Notes: a model not told the origin generated them from the letters alone. Numbered from the stretch's first letter, positions 1 through 8,329 are shown. The stretch: 30,260 nt of DNA from Oscillospiraceae bacterium (GCA_900768105.1 CAAGBQ010000126.1:1-30260), one strand, 5' to 3'. Numbers and translations: made by a program.

Positions 1-145
1 CAAAAATCGGATCAAAAGCAAGGGAGCTTTTTCCCTAACCCGACAGCCCTGTGAACATAAAATGCTTGTCCCTTGGAATTTCAAGGTCGATATTTTTAAG
101 ATTGTGTTCCCTTGCGCCTTTTATGACTATGGAATTTTGATTCAT
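1..145 (-). pseudogene. uvrA: UvrA N-terminus, interrupted by in-frame TAG (partial)
   Basis: This is the start of excinuclease ABC subunit A, the damage-recognition ATPase that partners UvrB. Reading from an ATG at 145 in the frame next to uvrB gives MNQNSIVIKGAREHNLKN, then IDLEIPRDK and FTGLSG, which match the start of UvrA up to its Walker A loop. A GGAGG lies 9 bases before the ATG, and the gene overlaps the uvrB end by 50 bases, as in a coupled uvrB-uvrA operon. Codon 37 (bases 37-35), where the family has the Ser of GLSGSGKSS, is TAG; the frame then resumes with GKSSLAFD. Nearby positions also depart from the family (DPIF instead of DTIY, KHF instead of KLV). The gene runs off the window. 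It may be a nonsense mutation, a decaying copy, or base errors near a sequence end. The identity is firm; the loss of function is not. Confidence 0.7.
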
Positions 146-2111
146 ACTGTACATCCTCCATCTGCTCGCGCAGCTTTTTTATTCTGTCGCGCAGATATGC
201 CGCGTGCTCAAATTCAAGTATCTTGGAAGCTGCCTTCATCTCCGCGGTAAGCTTCTTTATCTCTTCTTCGGTTTCACGGTAGCTCATTCTTCTGCCGTTC
301 TTTTCGTCGCCCTTATGGCTCGAAATTTCGATTATATCACGAACATCTTTTTTTATGGTTTTCGGAACTATACCGTGGGCTTTGTTATACTCATCCTGAA
401 TCCGGCGGCGGCGCTCCGTTTCGCGAATTGCGTGTTCCATGCTGTCCGTAACGGTATCCGCATACATAATTACCTTGCCTTCTGCATTTCGTGCCGCGCG
501 GCCTATTGTCTGGATAAGTGAAGTTTCGCTGCGCAAAAATCCCTCTTTATCCGCATCAAGAATCGCCACAAGGCTCACTTCCGGAATATCAAGTCCTTCG
601 CGCAAAAGGTTTATTCCGCAAAGCACATCAAATTCGCCAAGGCGAAGGTCGCGGATTATCTCCATACGCTCTATTGTATCAATATCATGGTGCATATACC
701 GCACCTTTATTCCCATTCCGACAAGGTATTCCGTAAGGTTTTCCGCCATTTTTTTGGTAAGAGTGGTTATAAGAGTGCGTTCGCCCTTTTCAATTCGCAC
801 ATTGATTTCCGAAAGCAGATCCTCAATCTGCCCCTCCACCGGACGAACGCTTATCTCCGGATCAAGAAGTCCTGTCGGGCGAATCACCTGTTCAACAAGC
901 TGGGTGCTTCGACTGCGTTCAAATTCGCCGGGGGTTGCGCTGACATAAACCACCTGATTCAGCTTGCTTTGAAATTCATCGAAGGTAAGCGGGCGGTTGT
1001 CGATTGCCGACGGCAGACGAAAGCCGTAATTTATCAGGTTTTCCTTGCGCGAACGATCACCGCCGGACATTGCACGCACCTGCGGCAGAGTAACATGGCT
1101 TTCGTCTATAAACAATACAAAGTCATCCGGGAAATAATCAAGAAGCGTAGTCGGGCAGGAACCAGGTTCGCGTCCGGAAAGAATACGCGAATAGTTTTCT
1201 ATTCCCTTACAAAAGCCCACCTCGTTCAGCATTTCAACATCATAATGCGTGCGCTCCGCAATGCGCTGTGCTTCAATAAATTTTCCGTTATCCTTAAAAT
1301 ATTTTTCCCGCTCGTCGCACTCTTTTTCAATCTGCACTATGGCCTTTTCCATTTTTTCACGCGGAACAATATAGTGCGAAGCAGGGTATATCGCAATGTG
1401 GTTAAGCGTGCCCCTAACCTCTCCGGTAACTATGTTTATTTCGCTTATTCTGTCAACCTCATCGCCGAAAAGCTCAATACGGATAAGGGTATCATCCGTA
1501 TATGCGGGACAAATCTCGATAACATCGCCGCGAACGCGGAACTTGTTGCGCGAAACAGCCATATCATTGCGTTCATACTGCATATTAACAAGCTGCTTTA
1601 CTATTTCATCCCTATCCTTTTTCATTCCCGGGCGAAGAGAAATTACCATAGTGCGATAATCTATCGGGTCGCCGAGGGAATATATACAGGAAACGGAAGC
1701 AACAATGATTACATCGCGCCGTTCCGAAAGAGCAGCCGTCGCCGAATGGCGAAGCTTTTCAATTTCATCATTTATATCGGATGTTTTTTCGATATATGTG
1801 TCGGTGGAAGCGATATATGCCTCCGGTTGGTAATAGTCATAGTAGGAAACAAAGTACTCCACGCGGTTTTCCGGAAAAAACTCCTTAAATTCGCTGCAAA
1901 GCTGTGCGGCAAGAGTTTTGTTGTGCGAAAGTACGATAGTCGGGCGGTTTATCTTCTCAATAACGCTTGCCATAGTGAAGGTTTTGCCGGAACCGGTTAT
2001 GCCAAGCAGGGTTTGCTCTCTGTCGCCGCGTTCAATTCCCTCCACAAGCTTTTCGATTGCCTGCGGCTGGTCGCCGGTAGGCTTGAACGGAGATACAAGC
2101 TTAAAATCCAA
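96..2111 (-). CDS. uvrB: Excinuclease ABC subunit B (UvrB)
   Basis: UvrB is the helicase-like core of nucleotide excision repair: UvrA loads it on damaged DNA and it recruits UvrC for incision. The 671-residue length is usual for the family. Seen in the sequence: Walker A GITGSGKT (residues 37-44), the damage-probing beta-hairpin region YYDYYQPEAY (about 90-99), the DESH box of the helicase core, the motif VI region QTIGRAARN, and a C-terminal UVR domain with RMSYRETEEEI that contacts UvrC. The start is TTG at 2111, chosen because AAAGGAGG lies 7 bases upstream and the protein then begins MDFKLVSPFKPTGDQP as in homologues. A consensus promoter and an SOS box lie upstream, so damage induction is likely. 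The uvrA start overlaps its 3' end. Confidence 0.98.
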   Translation of the reverse strand: MDFKLVSPFKPTGDQPQAIEKLVEGIERGDREQTLLGITGSGKTFTMASVIEKINRPTIVLSHNKTLAAQLCSEFKEFFPENRVEYFVSYYDYYQPEAYIASTDTYIEKTSDINDEIEKLRHSATAALSERRDVIIVASVSCIYSLGDPIDYRTMVISLRPGMKKDRDEIVKQLVNMQYERNDMAVSRNKFRVRGDVIEICPAYTDDTLIRIELFGDEVDRISEINIVTGEVRGTLNHIAIYPASHYIVPREKMEKAIVQIEKECDEREKYFKDNGKFIEAQRIAERTHYDVEMLNEVGFCKGIENYSRILSGREPGSCPTTLLDYFPDDFVLFIDESHVTLPQVRAMSGGDRSRKENLINYGFRLPSAIDNRPLTFDEFQSKLNQVVYVSATPGEFERSRSTQLVEQVIRPTGLLDPEISVRPVEGQIEDLLSEINVRIEKGERTLITTLTKKMAENLTEYLVGMGIKVRYMHHDIDTIERMEIIRDLRLGEFDVLCGINLLREGLDIPEVSLVAILDADKEGFLRSETSLIQTIGRAARNAEGKVIMYADTVTDSMEHAIRETERRRRIQDEYNKAHGIVPKTIKKDVRDIIEISSHKGDEKNGRRMSYRETEEEIKKLTAEMKAASKILEFEHAAYLRDRIKKLREQMEDVQYESKFHSHKRRKGTQS

Positions 2112-2135
2112 TGTACCGCCTCCTTTGAATTTTCA

Positions 2136-2149
2136 TAAACATTTGTTCG
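2136..2149 (-). promoter_or_regulatory. LexA/DinR SOS box of uvrB
   Basis: On the minus strand the sequence is CGAACAAATGTTTA, which fits the Firmicutes LexA (DinR) box CGAAC-N4-GTTYG at all but the outermost base. It lies between the uvrB promoter -10 (2169-2164) and the ribosome binding site, about 15 bases downstream of the -10, where repressor binding would block early transcription. uvrB is a classical SOS gene, which supports the call. Confidence 0.8.
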
Positions 2150-2163
2150 ATTTCGTAAATTAC

Positions 2164-2192
2164 ATTTTACCACATTCTGCGCCGCGTGTCAA
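2164..2192 (-). promoter_or_regulatory. Sigma-A promoter of uvrB
   Basis: Minus strand: -35 TTGACA (2192-2187, perfect consensus), 17-base spacer, -10 TAAAAT (2169-2164, one mismatch). Transcription would start near 2157 and give a leader of about 45 bases that contains the SOS box and the ribosome binding site. Confidence 0.85.
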
Positions 2193-2229
2193 CACCCATA
2201 GTCTGCCCAAATTATGAATTTATATAGCA

Positions 2230-2264
2230 AAATCCCCTTCGCGCTGACCGCGCGAAGGGGATTT
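2230..2264. terminator. Intrinsic terminator after the 2311-5412 surface-protein gene
   Basis: A perfect 15-base-pair stem (2230-2244 with 2250-2264) closes a 5-base loop. Its G+C-rich core is CCCCTTCGCGC. On the minus strand the stem ends in GGGGATTTTG, a short T-tract, so it should end the transcript of the surface-protein gene about 50 bases after its stop. It also insulates the uvrB promoter. Confidence 0.85.
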
Positions 2265-2310
2265 CGGCTGATTGCAATAAACAGAAAAAGTAGGAATGTC
2301 GTTTATTTTA

Positions 2311-5300
2311 TTATCCGCGCTTTTTGAGCACAACTGCCGCGGCGGCAAGAACAAGCACTGCGGGAGCAACGCTCATTACAGGTGCGCCTGTATTCGGGTT
2401 CTTTTCGCCCTTTGAAGCTGCGTTTGCGGAAATATGAATTACATCGGTATTGCTCTGAGGAAGTCTGTTTATAATGGTGTTCGGGTTACGAACGCATCCG
2501 CAAACGACACATTCCTCATGCTTAAGACCTGTTTCCTTTTTGGTAGCTTCTTTGTCTATAATCCACTTAAAGCTATGCTCTGAGACATCTCTGATGCTTT
2601 CGTTTATGCTCGGGCAGTTGGGGTCGATGCACTCATACCAATGGGAGACTTCGTTGTAGCTCCAATCCGAGTAAATATGCTTGTGCGTGCTGACGGTAAC
2701 ATTGCAGGAGGCGGACTTTCCGGCATATCTCACGGTTATGACGGCACTGCCGTCGGAAACCGCCCTTACGGCTCCGTTTCCGTCAACGACCGCAACAGCG
2801 GTATTGCTGCTTTCCCACTCGAATTTCGTGCTGTCGGCGTCGGTGGCGTTGGAGGGAAGCACGGATGCGGTGAGGCTTGCTTTTTCGCCGGGTGCGAGCA
2901 TAAGCTCTGTGGGATTTACAAGAATATTTTCAACCGGAATTGCCTTGACATCTTTTACGGTGACGGAAAATGCCGTTCCGGAAAAGAATATCTTGTCCCC
3001 GTTTGGCTTGATGGCAATCAGCTCAAGATTGCTGTATTTGCCCTCTTCGTGGGCTTTCTTTGCAATAATTTTGCCGTCTTTAAGCTCAATATTTTCGTTC
3101 TCGGTTATATGCTCCGCTCCGGTCATACTGGTTCTGACAATGCGCCATTCTAGGCGGCAGTGATTGCCCTCGGGAAGCATATTCGGAAGCTCGGTGGGAA
3201 GCTCCGCAGAATCGCCCACATTGAGCACAAGATTTTCGTAATGCGGCACGTTTTCGAGAGTAACAACATCGTCTATACTGCTCTCGTCGTACACATAAAC
3301 CTCCCATGTGCCGTAGCTTTCGGGTTTATAAGTATTATAGATTGCATTCAGGCTGAAGTTACCCGCATTTTTAGGCGTAAGAGTAATCTGTTTATCCCTG
3401 GGGAAGTCTTCGGTGCCGTTTGAAAATTCATTATCGCCGCCGATGTCGACTATATTCTGCATCGAAGCGAAATCTCCGAACTTAAATTTCAACCATGTGT
3501 TGGCATTTTCCGGCTCGGCGATAATTTTCAGCGTCTTAGGGCCGTCATCCTTTTTAATATAAATCTTGCTTCCGCTCTTGTAGGTGTTTACTCCGTCGGT
3601 AAGAGCAAGTCTTTGGAGATAAATATTTTCGGAAAGGTTGACGGAGCCTCCGACATAGAAGGTAAAGTCCTCATCCTCGTTGTCTCTGTATTTGGCAAAC
3701 ACATAAATCCGTTCGCCTTCATTCCACGAGTCATCATGCACTGTGTCTGAAGTGATTTTGTTATTCCAGTCCGGCTTATCCGTCTTGCTCCAGCAAAGCT
3801 CCACATCCTTGCCCTCATAGTTTTCCCAGTTGGTGATTTCTATTGTTGTGAATTCCGTGCCGCCCTCGGTCTGTACCGCTTTAAGTCTCGGAGCATCGGG
3901 GGTAGCCGTATTGGTGGTTTTGTGAACCTCAAGCGCAGAGCTGACAATTTCGCCGGTGTAGCCGGGAACGGTTATCTTTACGCGAATAAGTCTGTTGAGA
4001 TCCGCCTCGTTGGGAACATAGTTTCTGACAGCTCCCCTATCTCCGTATATATCAGTCCATGTGTTGCCGTCGTCCTTGCTGAACTGCCACCGGAACTGCT
4101 TCGGCTCGGCGCTCTTGATATTGCTCGTTTCGCTGTCCATACCGAAGCCGAGGCTTATGGGTCTGTTCACCATAACGCCGCTTGTAATATACACATTGCC
4201 CTTGAGTACCTTGGGAACATATCTCATGGGTGCGCTTTCGGCTGTCGGGCCTTCAATATAAACTTCTTTATTTTCTGCACTCACGCAGAACAGATAGTAC
4301 CTGCCCTCTTCCATGTAATTGGTAAAGTCAAATTCGGTTTTGCCCTCGCCGCAGTGGCGGAATACGATAAATTTTTTACTGCGTTCGCTTCCGTCCTTAT
4401 CGCACTGATAGAGCGCGCCATTGTACATCTTCGAGTTCTCTACCGCGTCCCATCTTGCTATGGAGCCGTCCCACCGAAGATTTTGCGCTTTGGCAAGGCG
4501 TTCAAACGGAGATGTGTATTTATACTTGAGTTTTTTCGTTTCAAGTATATTACCGTCTGTCTCTGCAGAAAATTTAATCTCGTAGATACCGGTATTAACT
4601 TTTCCTTCATCCATTTCCGCCTTTAAGTCAAAGGAGGTTGCATTAGGGTCTTCTATCTTGCAATAAGCGGTGATGGAATAATCGAAATTTTTTGTTAAAT
4701 AATAAAATCCGTATCCGTCGGCGGATTCGTGCTTGTTCCAATGCAGTATGCCGTTTTCGTCAACAGTCACTTGGAAAACGGGCTTTTCGTTTGTATTTTT
4801 AATTGCGGGGCTTGTTGCCTTTTTACTTGCAACATAGCCATTTTTGTTCGCTGCAACAACGGTGAACACATAATAGTAGGAGAAAAACGGGGTATCTGAA
4901 AAATCAAATTCCGTTCCTTTTACCGTATGACTCTCAAGGCGCTTTTTGATTTCGCCCTTATAGTTGCTCTCATACAAAATTACATAGTATTCCTCCGCAT
5001 TTTCAACGGCGCTCCATTTTGCCGTCATGCCTTCCCAACGAAGGTTGGCGGCCTTCGCAAGCTGCGGGAACGGAGAAACATAATCATACGATATCGTCTT
5101 GGTCGCAAGCTGTGTGTCGCCCGGTTCCTTCGATGCGATTACCTTTACGGTGTAAATAGCGCTCTCCGATTTAAGTCTGTCCATCTCATCCTTGAGATTC
5201 ATGGATGTTTCCGGAGCATTTATGCTGAAAAATGAGTGTGAATCATTCTTATCCACATAAACGCCGTACTTCGTCGCATCGGGATAAGCGTCCCAGCTCA

Positions 5301-5412
5301 GAACGCCGTTTGAATCGACCTTCATATTGCTCAGCTCTGCCGCAAAGGCAGCGGTAGGCATAATTCCCACAAGCATAATGAGACAAAGCAATATACTTAC
5401 CACTTTTTTCAT
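2311..5412 (-). CDS. Large wall-anchored surface protein with FN3-like repeats, a Big_2 Ig-like domain and NPNTG sorting signal
   Basis: A 1033-residue secreted surface protein of unknown ligand. Residues 1-25 form a signal peptide ending AAFAA. Residues about 30-205 and 215-395 are two copies of one unit, each a pair of fibronectin-III-like sandwiches (for example NLRWEGMTAKWSAVENAEEY against NLRWDGSIARWDAVENSKMY). A middle region of about 430 residues is not recognised but contains Ig-like beta-rich stretches. Residues about 825-909 are a bacterial Ig-like (Big_2) domain with typical LAPGEKASLTASVLPSNAT. Residues 910-985 hold a Cys-rich HKH...CxxC module. The end has NPNTGA (1005-1010), a hydrophobic segment and KKRG, a sortase-type sorting signal with Asn in place of Leu. 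AGGAGG precedes the ATG at 5412. The gene is monocistronic. Adhesion or a structural surface role is inference. Confidence 0.88.
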   Translation of the reverse strand: MKKVVSILLCLIMLVGIMPTAAFAAELSNMKVDSNGVLSWDAYPDATKYGVYVDKNDSHSFFSINAPETSMNLKDEMDRLKSESAIYTVKVIASKEPGDTQLATKTISYDYVSPFPQLAKAANLRWEGMTAKWSAVENAEEYYVILYESNYKGEIKKRLESHTVKGTEFDFSDTPFFSYYYVFTVVAANKNGYVASKKATSPAIKNTNEKPVFQVTVDENGILHWNKHESADGYGFYYLTKNFDYSITAYCKIEDPNATSFDLKAEMDEGKVNTGIYEIKFSAETDGNILETKKLKYKYTSPFERLAKAQNLRWDGSIARWDAVENSKMYNGALYQCDKDGSERSKKFIVFRHCGEGKTEFDFTNYMEEGRYYLFCVSAENKEVYIEGPTAESAPMRYVPKVLKGNVYITSGVMVNRPISLGFGMDSETSNIKSAEPKQFRWQFSKDDGNTWTDIYGDRGAVRNYVPNEADLNRLIRVKITVPGYTGEIVSSALEVHKTTNTATPDAPRLKAVQTEGGTEFTTIEITNWENYEGKDVELCWSKTDKPDWNNKITSDTVHDDSWNEGERIYVFAKYRDNEDEDFTFYVGGSVNLSENIYLQRLALTDGVNTYKSGSKIYIKKDDGPKTLKIIAEPENANTWLKFKFGDFASMQNIVDIGGDNEFSNGTEDFPRDKQITLTPKNAGNFSLNAIYNTYKPESYGTWEVYVYDESSIDDVVTLENVPHYENLVLNVGDSAELPTELPNMLPEGNHCRLEWRIVRTSMTGAEHITENENIELKDGKIIAKKAHEEGKYSNLELIAIKPNGDKIFFSGTAFSVTVKDVKAIPVENILVNPTELMLAPGEKASLTASVLPSNATDADSTKFEWESSNTAVAVVDGNGAVRAVSDGSAVITVRYAGKSASCNVTVSTHKHIYSDWSYNEVSHWYECIDPNCPSINESIRDVSEHSFKWIIDKEATKKETGLKHEECVVCGCVRNPNTIINRLPQSNTDVIHISANAASKGEKNPNTGAPVMSVAPAVLVLAAAAVVLKKRG

Positions 5413-5452
5413 AATATTTAATCCTCCTATTCAATAGAATTTTCCGATTATT

Positions 5453-5481
5453 ATTATACACCGTTTTTTCGAGCTTTTCAC
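5453..5481 (-). promoter_or_regulatory. Probable promoter of the 1033-residue surface-protein gene
   Basis: Minus strand: perfect -10 TATAAT (5458-5453), 41 bases upstream of the start codon. At 17 bases spacing the -35 is GTGAAA (5481-5476), a poor match, so the promoter may depend on an activator. It directly abuts a perfect palindrome (5480-5497). Confidence 0.55.
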
Positions 5482-5497
5482 TATACAAAAGTATAGT
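5480..5497. promoter_or_regulatory. 18-base palindrome upstream of the surface-protein gene, putative operator
   Basis: ACTATACAAAAGTATAGT is a perfect 7+7 inverted repeat with a 4-base centre, touching the weak -35 region of the 5412 promoter. The position suits a regulator that binds next to RNA polymerase. As RNA it would be an A+U-rich hairpin without a T-tract, so a terminator for the upstream ASCH gene is unlikely. The binding protein is unknown. Confidence 0.5.
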
Positions 5498-5549
5498 TTT
5501 TGCACAAATTCTAAAAGGACAATGATTATTATCGGAAAAATCTATAAAA

Positions 5550-6005
5550 TTATTGGAAAATAAGCTCAAATTCCTCGGTTACAACCTCCATATCCTCGGA
5601 AAACTCAATGCCGTATTCTTCACACTGTTCGCGGAAATACTTTTCGTGCACGCGCCGCCAATAGTCAAGGGTCTGGTCGCCCTCGCCCTCTTTATATGCA
5701 ATATCCTCTCCCACATCGCAAAACTTATTAACCGTAACGCTCTTGTTTTTTATGATAAAAAGAGCGTCTTCCTCGCTGTCCATAATTACGGAATAATCGC
5801 CCTCCTTCGGAAGCTCCTCTCCGTCAAGCTCAAATATCCTGACAAGGCTTGATGTTGCGGTTTTTATACCCGCACGCACAAGGGATGCAAGCCTGTCGCA
5901 GCCCTTTTTTCCGTCAAGAAACTGCCATGCGGTGTATGTAAGGTTGTATGGGTCAAGGTCAAGATTATGGTCGCAAAATGCTTCCCAAAGTCTTTCCGGC
6001 GTCAT
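5550..6005 (-). CDS. ASCH-domain protein
   Basis: A 151-residue protein matching the ASCH (ASC-1 homology) fold, a PUA-like beta-barrel thought to bind RNA. Supporting features are the early acidic/aromatic W-x-F segment (TAWQFLDGKKGCDRLASLV), the basic KTATSSL helix that lines the predicted nucleic-acid groove, the GDYSVIMDSE strand and the late GEGDQTLDYWRRVHEKYF motif seen in the small stand-alone ASCH proteins. Length is usual for that subgroup. It has no signal peptide or membrane segment and should be cytosolic. It is the last gene of the trxB operon, 14 bases after the HD gene, with AAAGGAGG before its ATG. The substrate and reaction are not known from the sequence. Confidence 0.82.
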   Translation of the reverse strand: MTPERLWEAFCDHNLDLDPYNLTYTAWQFLDGKKGCDRLASLVRAGIKTATSSLVRIFELDGEELPKEGDYSVIMDSEEDALFIIKNKSVTVNKFCDVGEDIAYKEGEGDQTLDYWRRVHEKYFREQCEEYGIEFSEDMEVVTEEFELIFQ

Positions 6006-6019
6006 TGGTTGTTCCTCCT

Positions 6020-6613
6020 TTATCCGTTTTGATGCAACGCATTCTGCCCCTGCTCCGCAAGGTATGTAGCCTCAAGATCCGAAAGATGAAGTAAGACTGC
6101 AAGAGGGTATTGCTCATATGCATGGCTTATTGTAAAGCCGCCCGCCCTTGCGGATTCGTCAAACCCGCCCATATGCCAGCGGATTGCCACGGCTTCCTCC
6201 TCCATAAGGCGCATACAGCGTTCCACAATAAAAACGGATTTTTCGCCGTGGCCGAACGGAAATTTATCATCAACGGTGTAGTATGGGCGCTGTTCCCACT
6301 GTCCGCGTTCATTTTTCACATTGCGCGTACTTACCGAATAGAAGTTTGCCTTGCAAATATCGTGCAAAAGACCGCAGATTGCAATGGTTTCATCGGAATA
6401 CTTTCCCGGACTGTATTCATCGCAGCGCCTTTTTAGTATTTTATAAACATTCATGCTATGAAGCGCAAGCCCGCCTTCAAAAGCACAGTGGTATTTTGTT
6501 GATGCCGGCGCAATGAAAAAATCCGTGGAAACAAGCCACTGCAAAAGCAAGTCTGCGCCCTGGCGCTTTACATTGTCCTGAAAAATCTGTATAAACTCCT
6601 GTTTAATTCCCAT
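6020..6613 (-). CDS. HD-domain phosphohydrolase family protein
   Basis: A 197-residue cytosolic protein of the metal-dependent HD superfamily. Candidate metal ligands are visible: H52 in GGLALHSMNV, the HD pair H84-D85 in GLLHDICKAN, His in FGHGEKS (about 127-133), His in AIRWHMGG and Asp in LHLSDLEATYLAE. The pattern EGGLALHSMNV...LLHDICK resembles the HD part of YhaM-type exoribonucleases, but no OB-fold nucleic-acid domain precedes it. The reaction is therefore unknown: a nucleotide or RNA phosphodiester bond is likely. It lies 20 bases after nadE and 14 bases before the ASCH gene. A GGAGG stands upstream of the ATG. Confidence 0.85.
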   Translation of the reverse strand: MGIKQEFIQIFQDNVKRQGADLLLQWLVSTDFFIAPASTKYHCAFEGGLALHSMNVYKILKRRCDEYSPGKYSDETIAICGLLHDICKANFYSVSTRNVKNERGQWEQRPYYTVDDKFPFGHGEKSVFIVERCMRLMEEEAVAIRWHMGGFDESARAGGFTISHAYEQYPLAVLLHLSDLEATYLAEQGQNALHQNG

Positions 6614-6633
6614 TATTGTCCTCCATTAAGATG

Positions 6634-7356
6634 TCATTCTCCGAAAACCGCAGGCATACGGCGCTTGTGTTCGGAATTTCTGTGATAGCGCTCAATAACC
6701 GCCTGCGATTTGGGGTCGGTTTTGCCGGTCATAATGTATTCGTCGATTGCTTTATAAGTAACACCCATTTCCTTTTCGTCGGTCTGTCCTTCAAAAAGTC
6801 CGGCGGAGGGTGCTTTTTCTATAATATTTTTCGGTGCGTTAAGATAACGCAGAAAATCAAATATTTCCGTTGCGGTAAGGTCAGCTATTGGGTCAAGGTC
6901 GTATGCACCGTCGCCCCATTTGGTGAAATAGCCCATATATCCCTCACTGCGGTTTCCCGTTCCTACAACAAGCGCATTGCGGGTCTGTGCAACTGCATAG
7001 AGTGTCGTCATACGAAGGCGGGGCGCAATATTTGCTTTTGCCGCGTCGGAAAGCTCAATTCCCGCAGCGGAAATTATGTTGCTACGGGCTTCGGTAAGTT
7101 CAACGGTAATCATATCTATGCCAAAATTTCTTGCAAGAGCGGTTGCATCATCAAGATCCTCTCCATAATTGCGCTTTGAATTACACGGCATTGCCACCGC
7201 AAGCAAATTTTTAGTTGCCATGGAACAGAGTATACCCACAAGGGCACTGTCCTTTCCGCCGGAATTGCCAAAAACGAGGCCATCGGCGTGCGCCTCCGCC
7301 ATTTTTTCTCGTATAAAAGCAACGCGCGCCTTTATTTCTTCCTCATAATTTCTCAT
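6634..7356 (-). CDS. nadE: NAD(+) synthetase, ammonia-dependent (NadE)
   Basis: NadE makes NAD from nicotinic acid adenine dinucleotide, ATP and ammonia, the last step of NAD synthesis. The N-type PP-loop is SGGKDSALVG (residues 32-41), where Lys replaces the more common Ile. Later motifs are TGNRSEGYMGYFTKWGDGAYDL (split here: TGNRSEGYMGYF then TKWGDGAYDLDPIADL) and PSAGLFEGQTDEKEMG, all diagnostic of NadE. At 240 residues it lacks the nitrilase-type glutaminase domain, so it uses free ammonia. A G-rich ribosome binding site (GGGGGG) precedes the ATG. It lies 17 bases after trxB, in an operon that joins NAD(P) supply with an NADPH-dependent reductase. Confidence 0.95.
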   Translation of the reverse strand: MRNYEEEIKARVAFIREKMAEAHADGLVFGNSGGKDSALVGILCSMATKNLLAVAMPCNSKRNYGEDLDDATALARNFGIDMITVELTEARSNIISAAGIELSDAAKANIAPRLRMTTLYAVAQTRNALVVGTGNRSEGYMGYFTKWGDGAYDLDPIADLTATEIFDFLRYLNAPKNIIEKAPSAGLFEGQTDEKEMGVTYKAIDEYIMTGKTDPKSQAVIERYHRNSEHKRRMPAVFGE

Positions 7357-7373
7357 ATTCTCGCCCCCCGATA

Positions 7374-8285
7374 TTAAAAATTCTTTTTAATATATCTGAA
7401 TGCTGCGGTTGCTGCAACAGCGCCATCCGCAGCCGCCGTTACAAGCTGGCGCAGTTCCTTTTCTCTTGTATCGCCGGCGACGAAAACGCCCTCCGTTCCG
7501 GTAAGGCAATCCTCTCCGGCAATAATATATCCTCGGTTATCAAGCTTGACCGCTTCGCCGAAAATCGCATTATCCGGTGCAATGCCGACCGCAACAAATA
7601 CTGCGGAAACCGCAACCTTTGCTTCGCTTCCGTTTGCGCGGCTGCGCACGGTAATTGCGCTTACAGCGCCTTCTCCGCTTATTTCGCTTACCTCCGAATT
7701 TGTAAGCACGGTGATATTTTTGTTTTCAAGCACCGGCTTTTGCAGCACCTCCGACGCGGTGAAGCTGTCGCCGCGGTGGATAAGGTAAACCTTGCTGCAT
7801 ATTCCGGCAAGGTAGGCCGCATCTTCAAAGGCGGTATCCCCGCCGCCGACTACGGCAACAGCCTTTTCACGGAAGAATGCGCCATCGCAGGTGGCACAAT
7901 AAGAAACGCCGCGGCCCTCGAACTCCGCTTCTCCCTTACAGCCAAGCTTTTTGCGGAAAGCGCCGTTCGCAATTATTACAGCTTTGCCCTCATATTCACC
8001 GTTTGCAGTGCGAAGGCGCTTTGTTTTTCCGCCAAGCTCCGCACCAACCACCGATTCATACACAATTTCCGCACCAAGCTCCTGCACCTGCTTCAGCAGT
8101 GCCATTGCATAATCGAAGCCGGAAACCTTCGGCATAGCCGGATAGTTTGCCACCTCCGGTGAAGCAACTATTTTTCCGCCGGGCGTTCCGCCTTCAAACA
8201 CCGTACAGGAAAGCCCTGCACGCCTTGCATATATTGCAGCGGTCAGCCCCGCCGTGCCGCCGCCGATTATAAGAATATCCTGCAT
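7374..8285 (-). CDS. trxB: Thioredoxin reductase-like flavoprotein
   Basis: A 303-residue low-molecular-weight thioredoxin reductase, which passes electrons from NADPH through FAD and a redox disulfide to thioredoxin. Seen: FAD-binding GGGTAG (8-13), redox-active CATC (130-133) in YCATCDGAFF, the NADPH fold GGGDTAFEDA (147-156) and the C-terminal FAD-contact motif AGDTREKELRQLVTAAADG. Length fits the bacterial enzyme (about 310). The basic HRG (about 169-171) after the NADPH fold favours NADPH, though some clostridial relatives use reduced ferredoxin. The ATG at 8285 has AAAGGAG 6 bases upstream. It heads the operon with its own promoter. Confidence 0.93.
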   Translation of the reverse strand: MQDILIIGGGTAGLTAAIYARRAGLSCTVFEGGTPGGKIVASPEVANYPAMPKVSGFDYAMALLKQVQELGAEIVYESVVGAELGGKTKRLRTANGEYEGKAVIIANGAFRKKLGCKGEAEFEGRGVSYCATCDGAFFREKAVAVVGGGDTAFEDAAYLAGICSKVYLIHRGDSFTASEVLQKPVLENKNITVLTNSEVSEISGEGAVSAITVRSRANGSEAKVAVSAVFVAVGIAPDNAIFGEAVKLDNRGYIIAGEDCLTGTEGVFVAGDTREKELRQLVTAAADGAVAATAAFRYIKKNF

Positions 8286-8329
8286 AAACTGCTCCTTTGA
8301 ATTTCGTTTGCATTTATAAATTCCTTTTT

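Noticed and set aside
687..2138. A 483-codon plus-strand open frame opposite uvrB
   Set aside because: It is antisense to a fully conserved uvrB, has no ribosome binding site or family motif, and arises from the codon bias of the real gene.
2112..2310. A small gene in the gap before uvrB
   Set aside because: The gap is filled by the terminator, promoter, SOS box and ribosome binding site.
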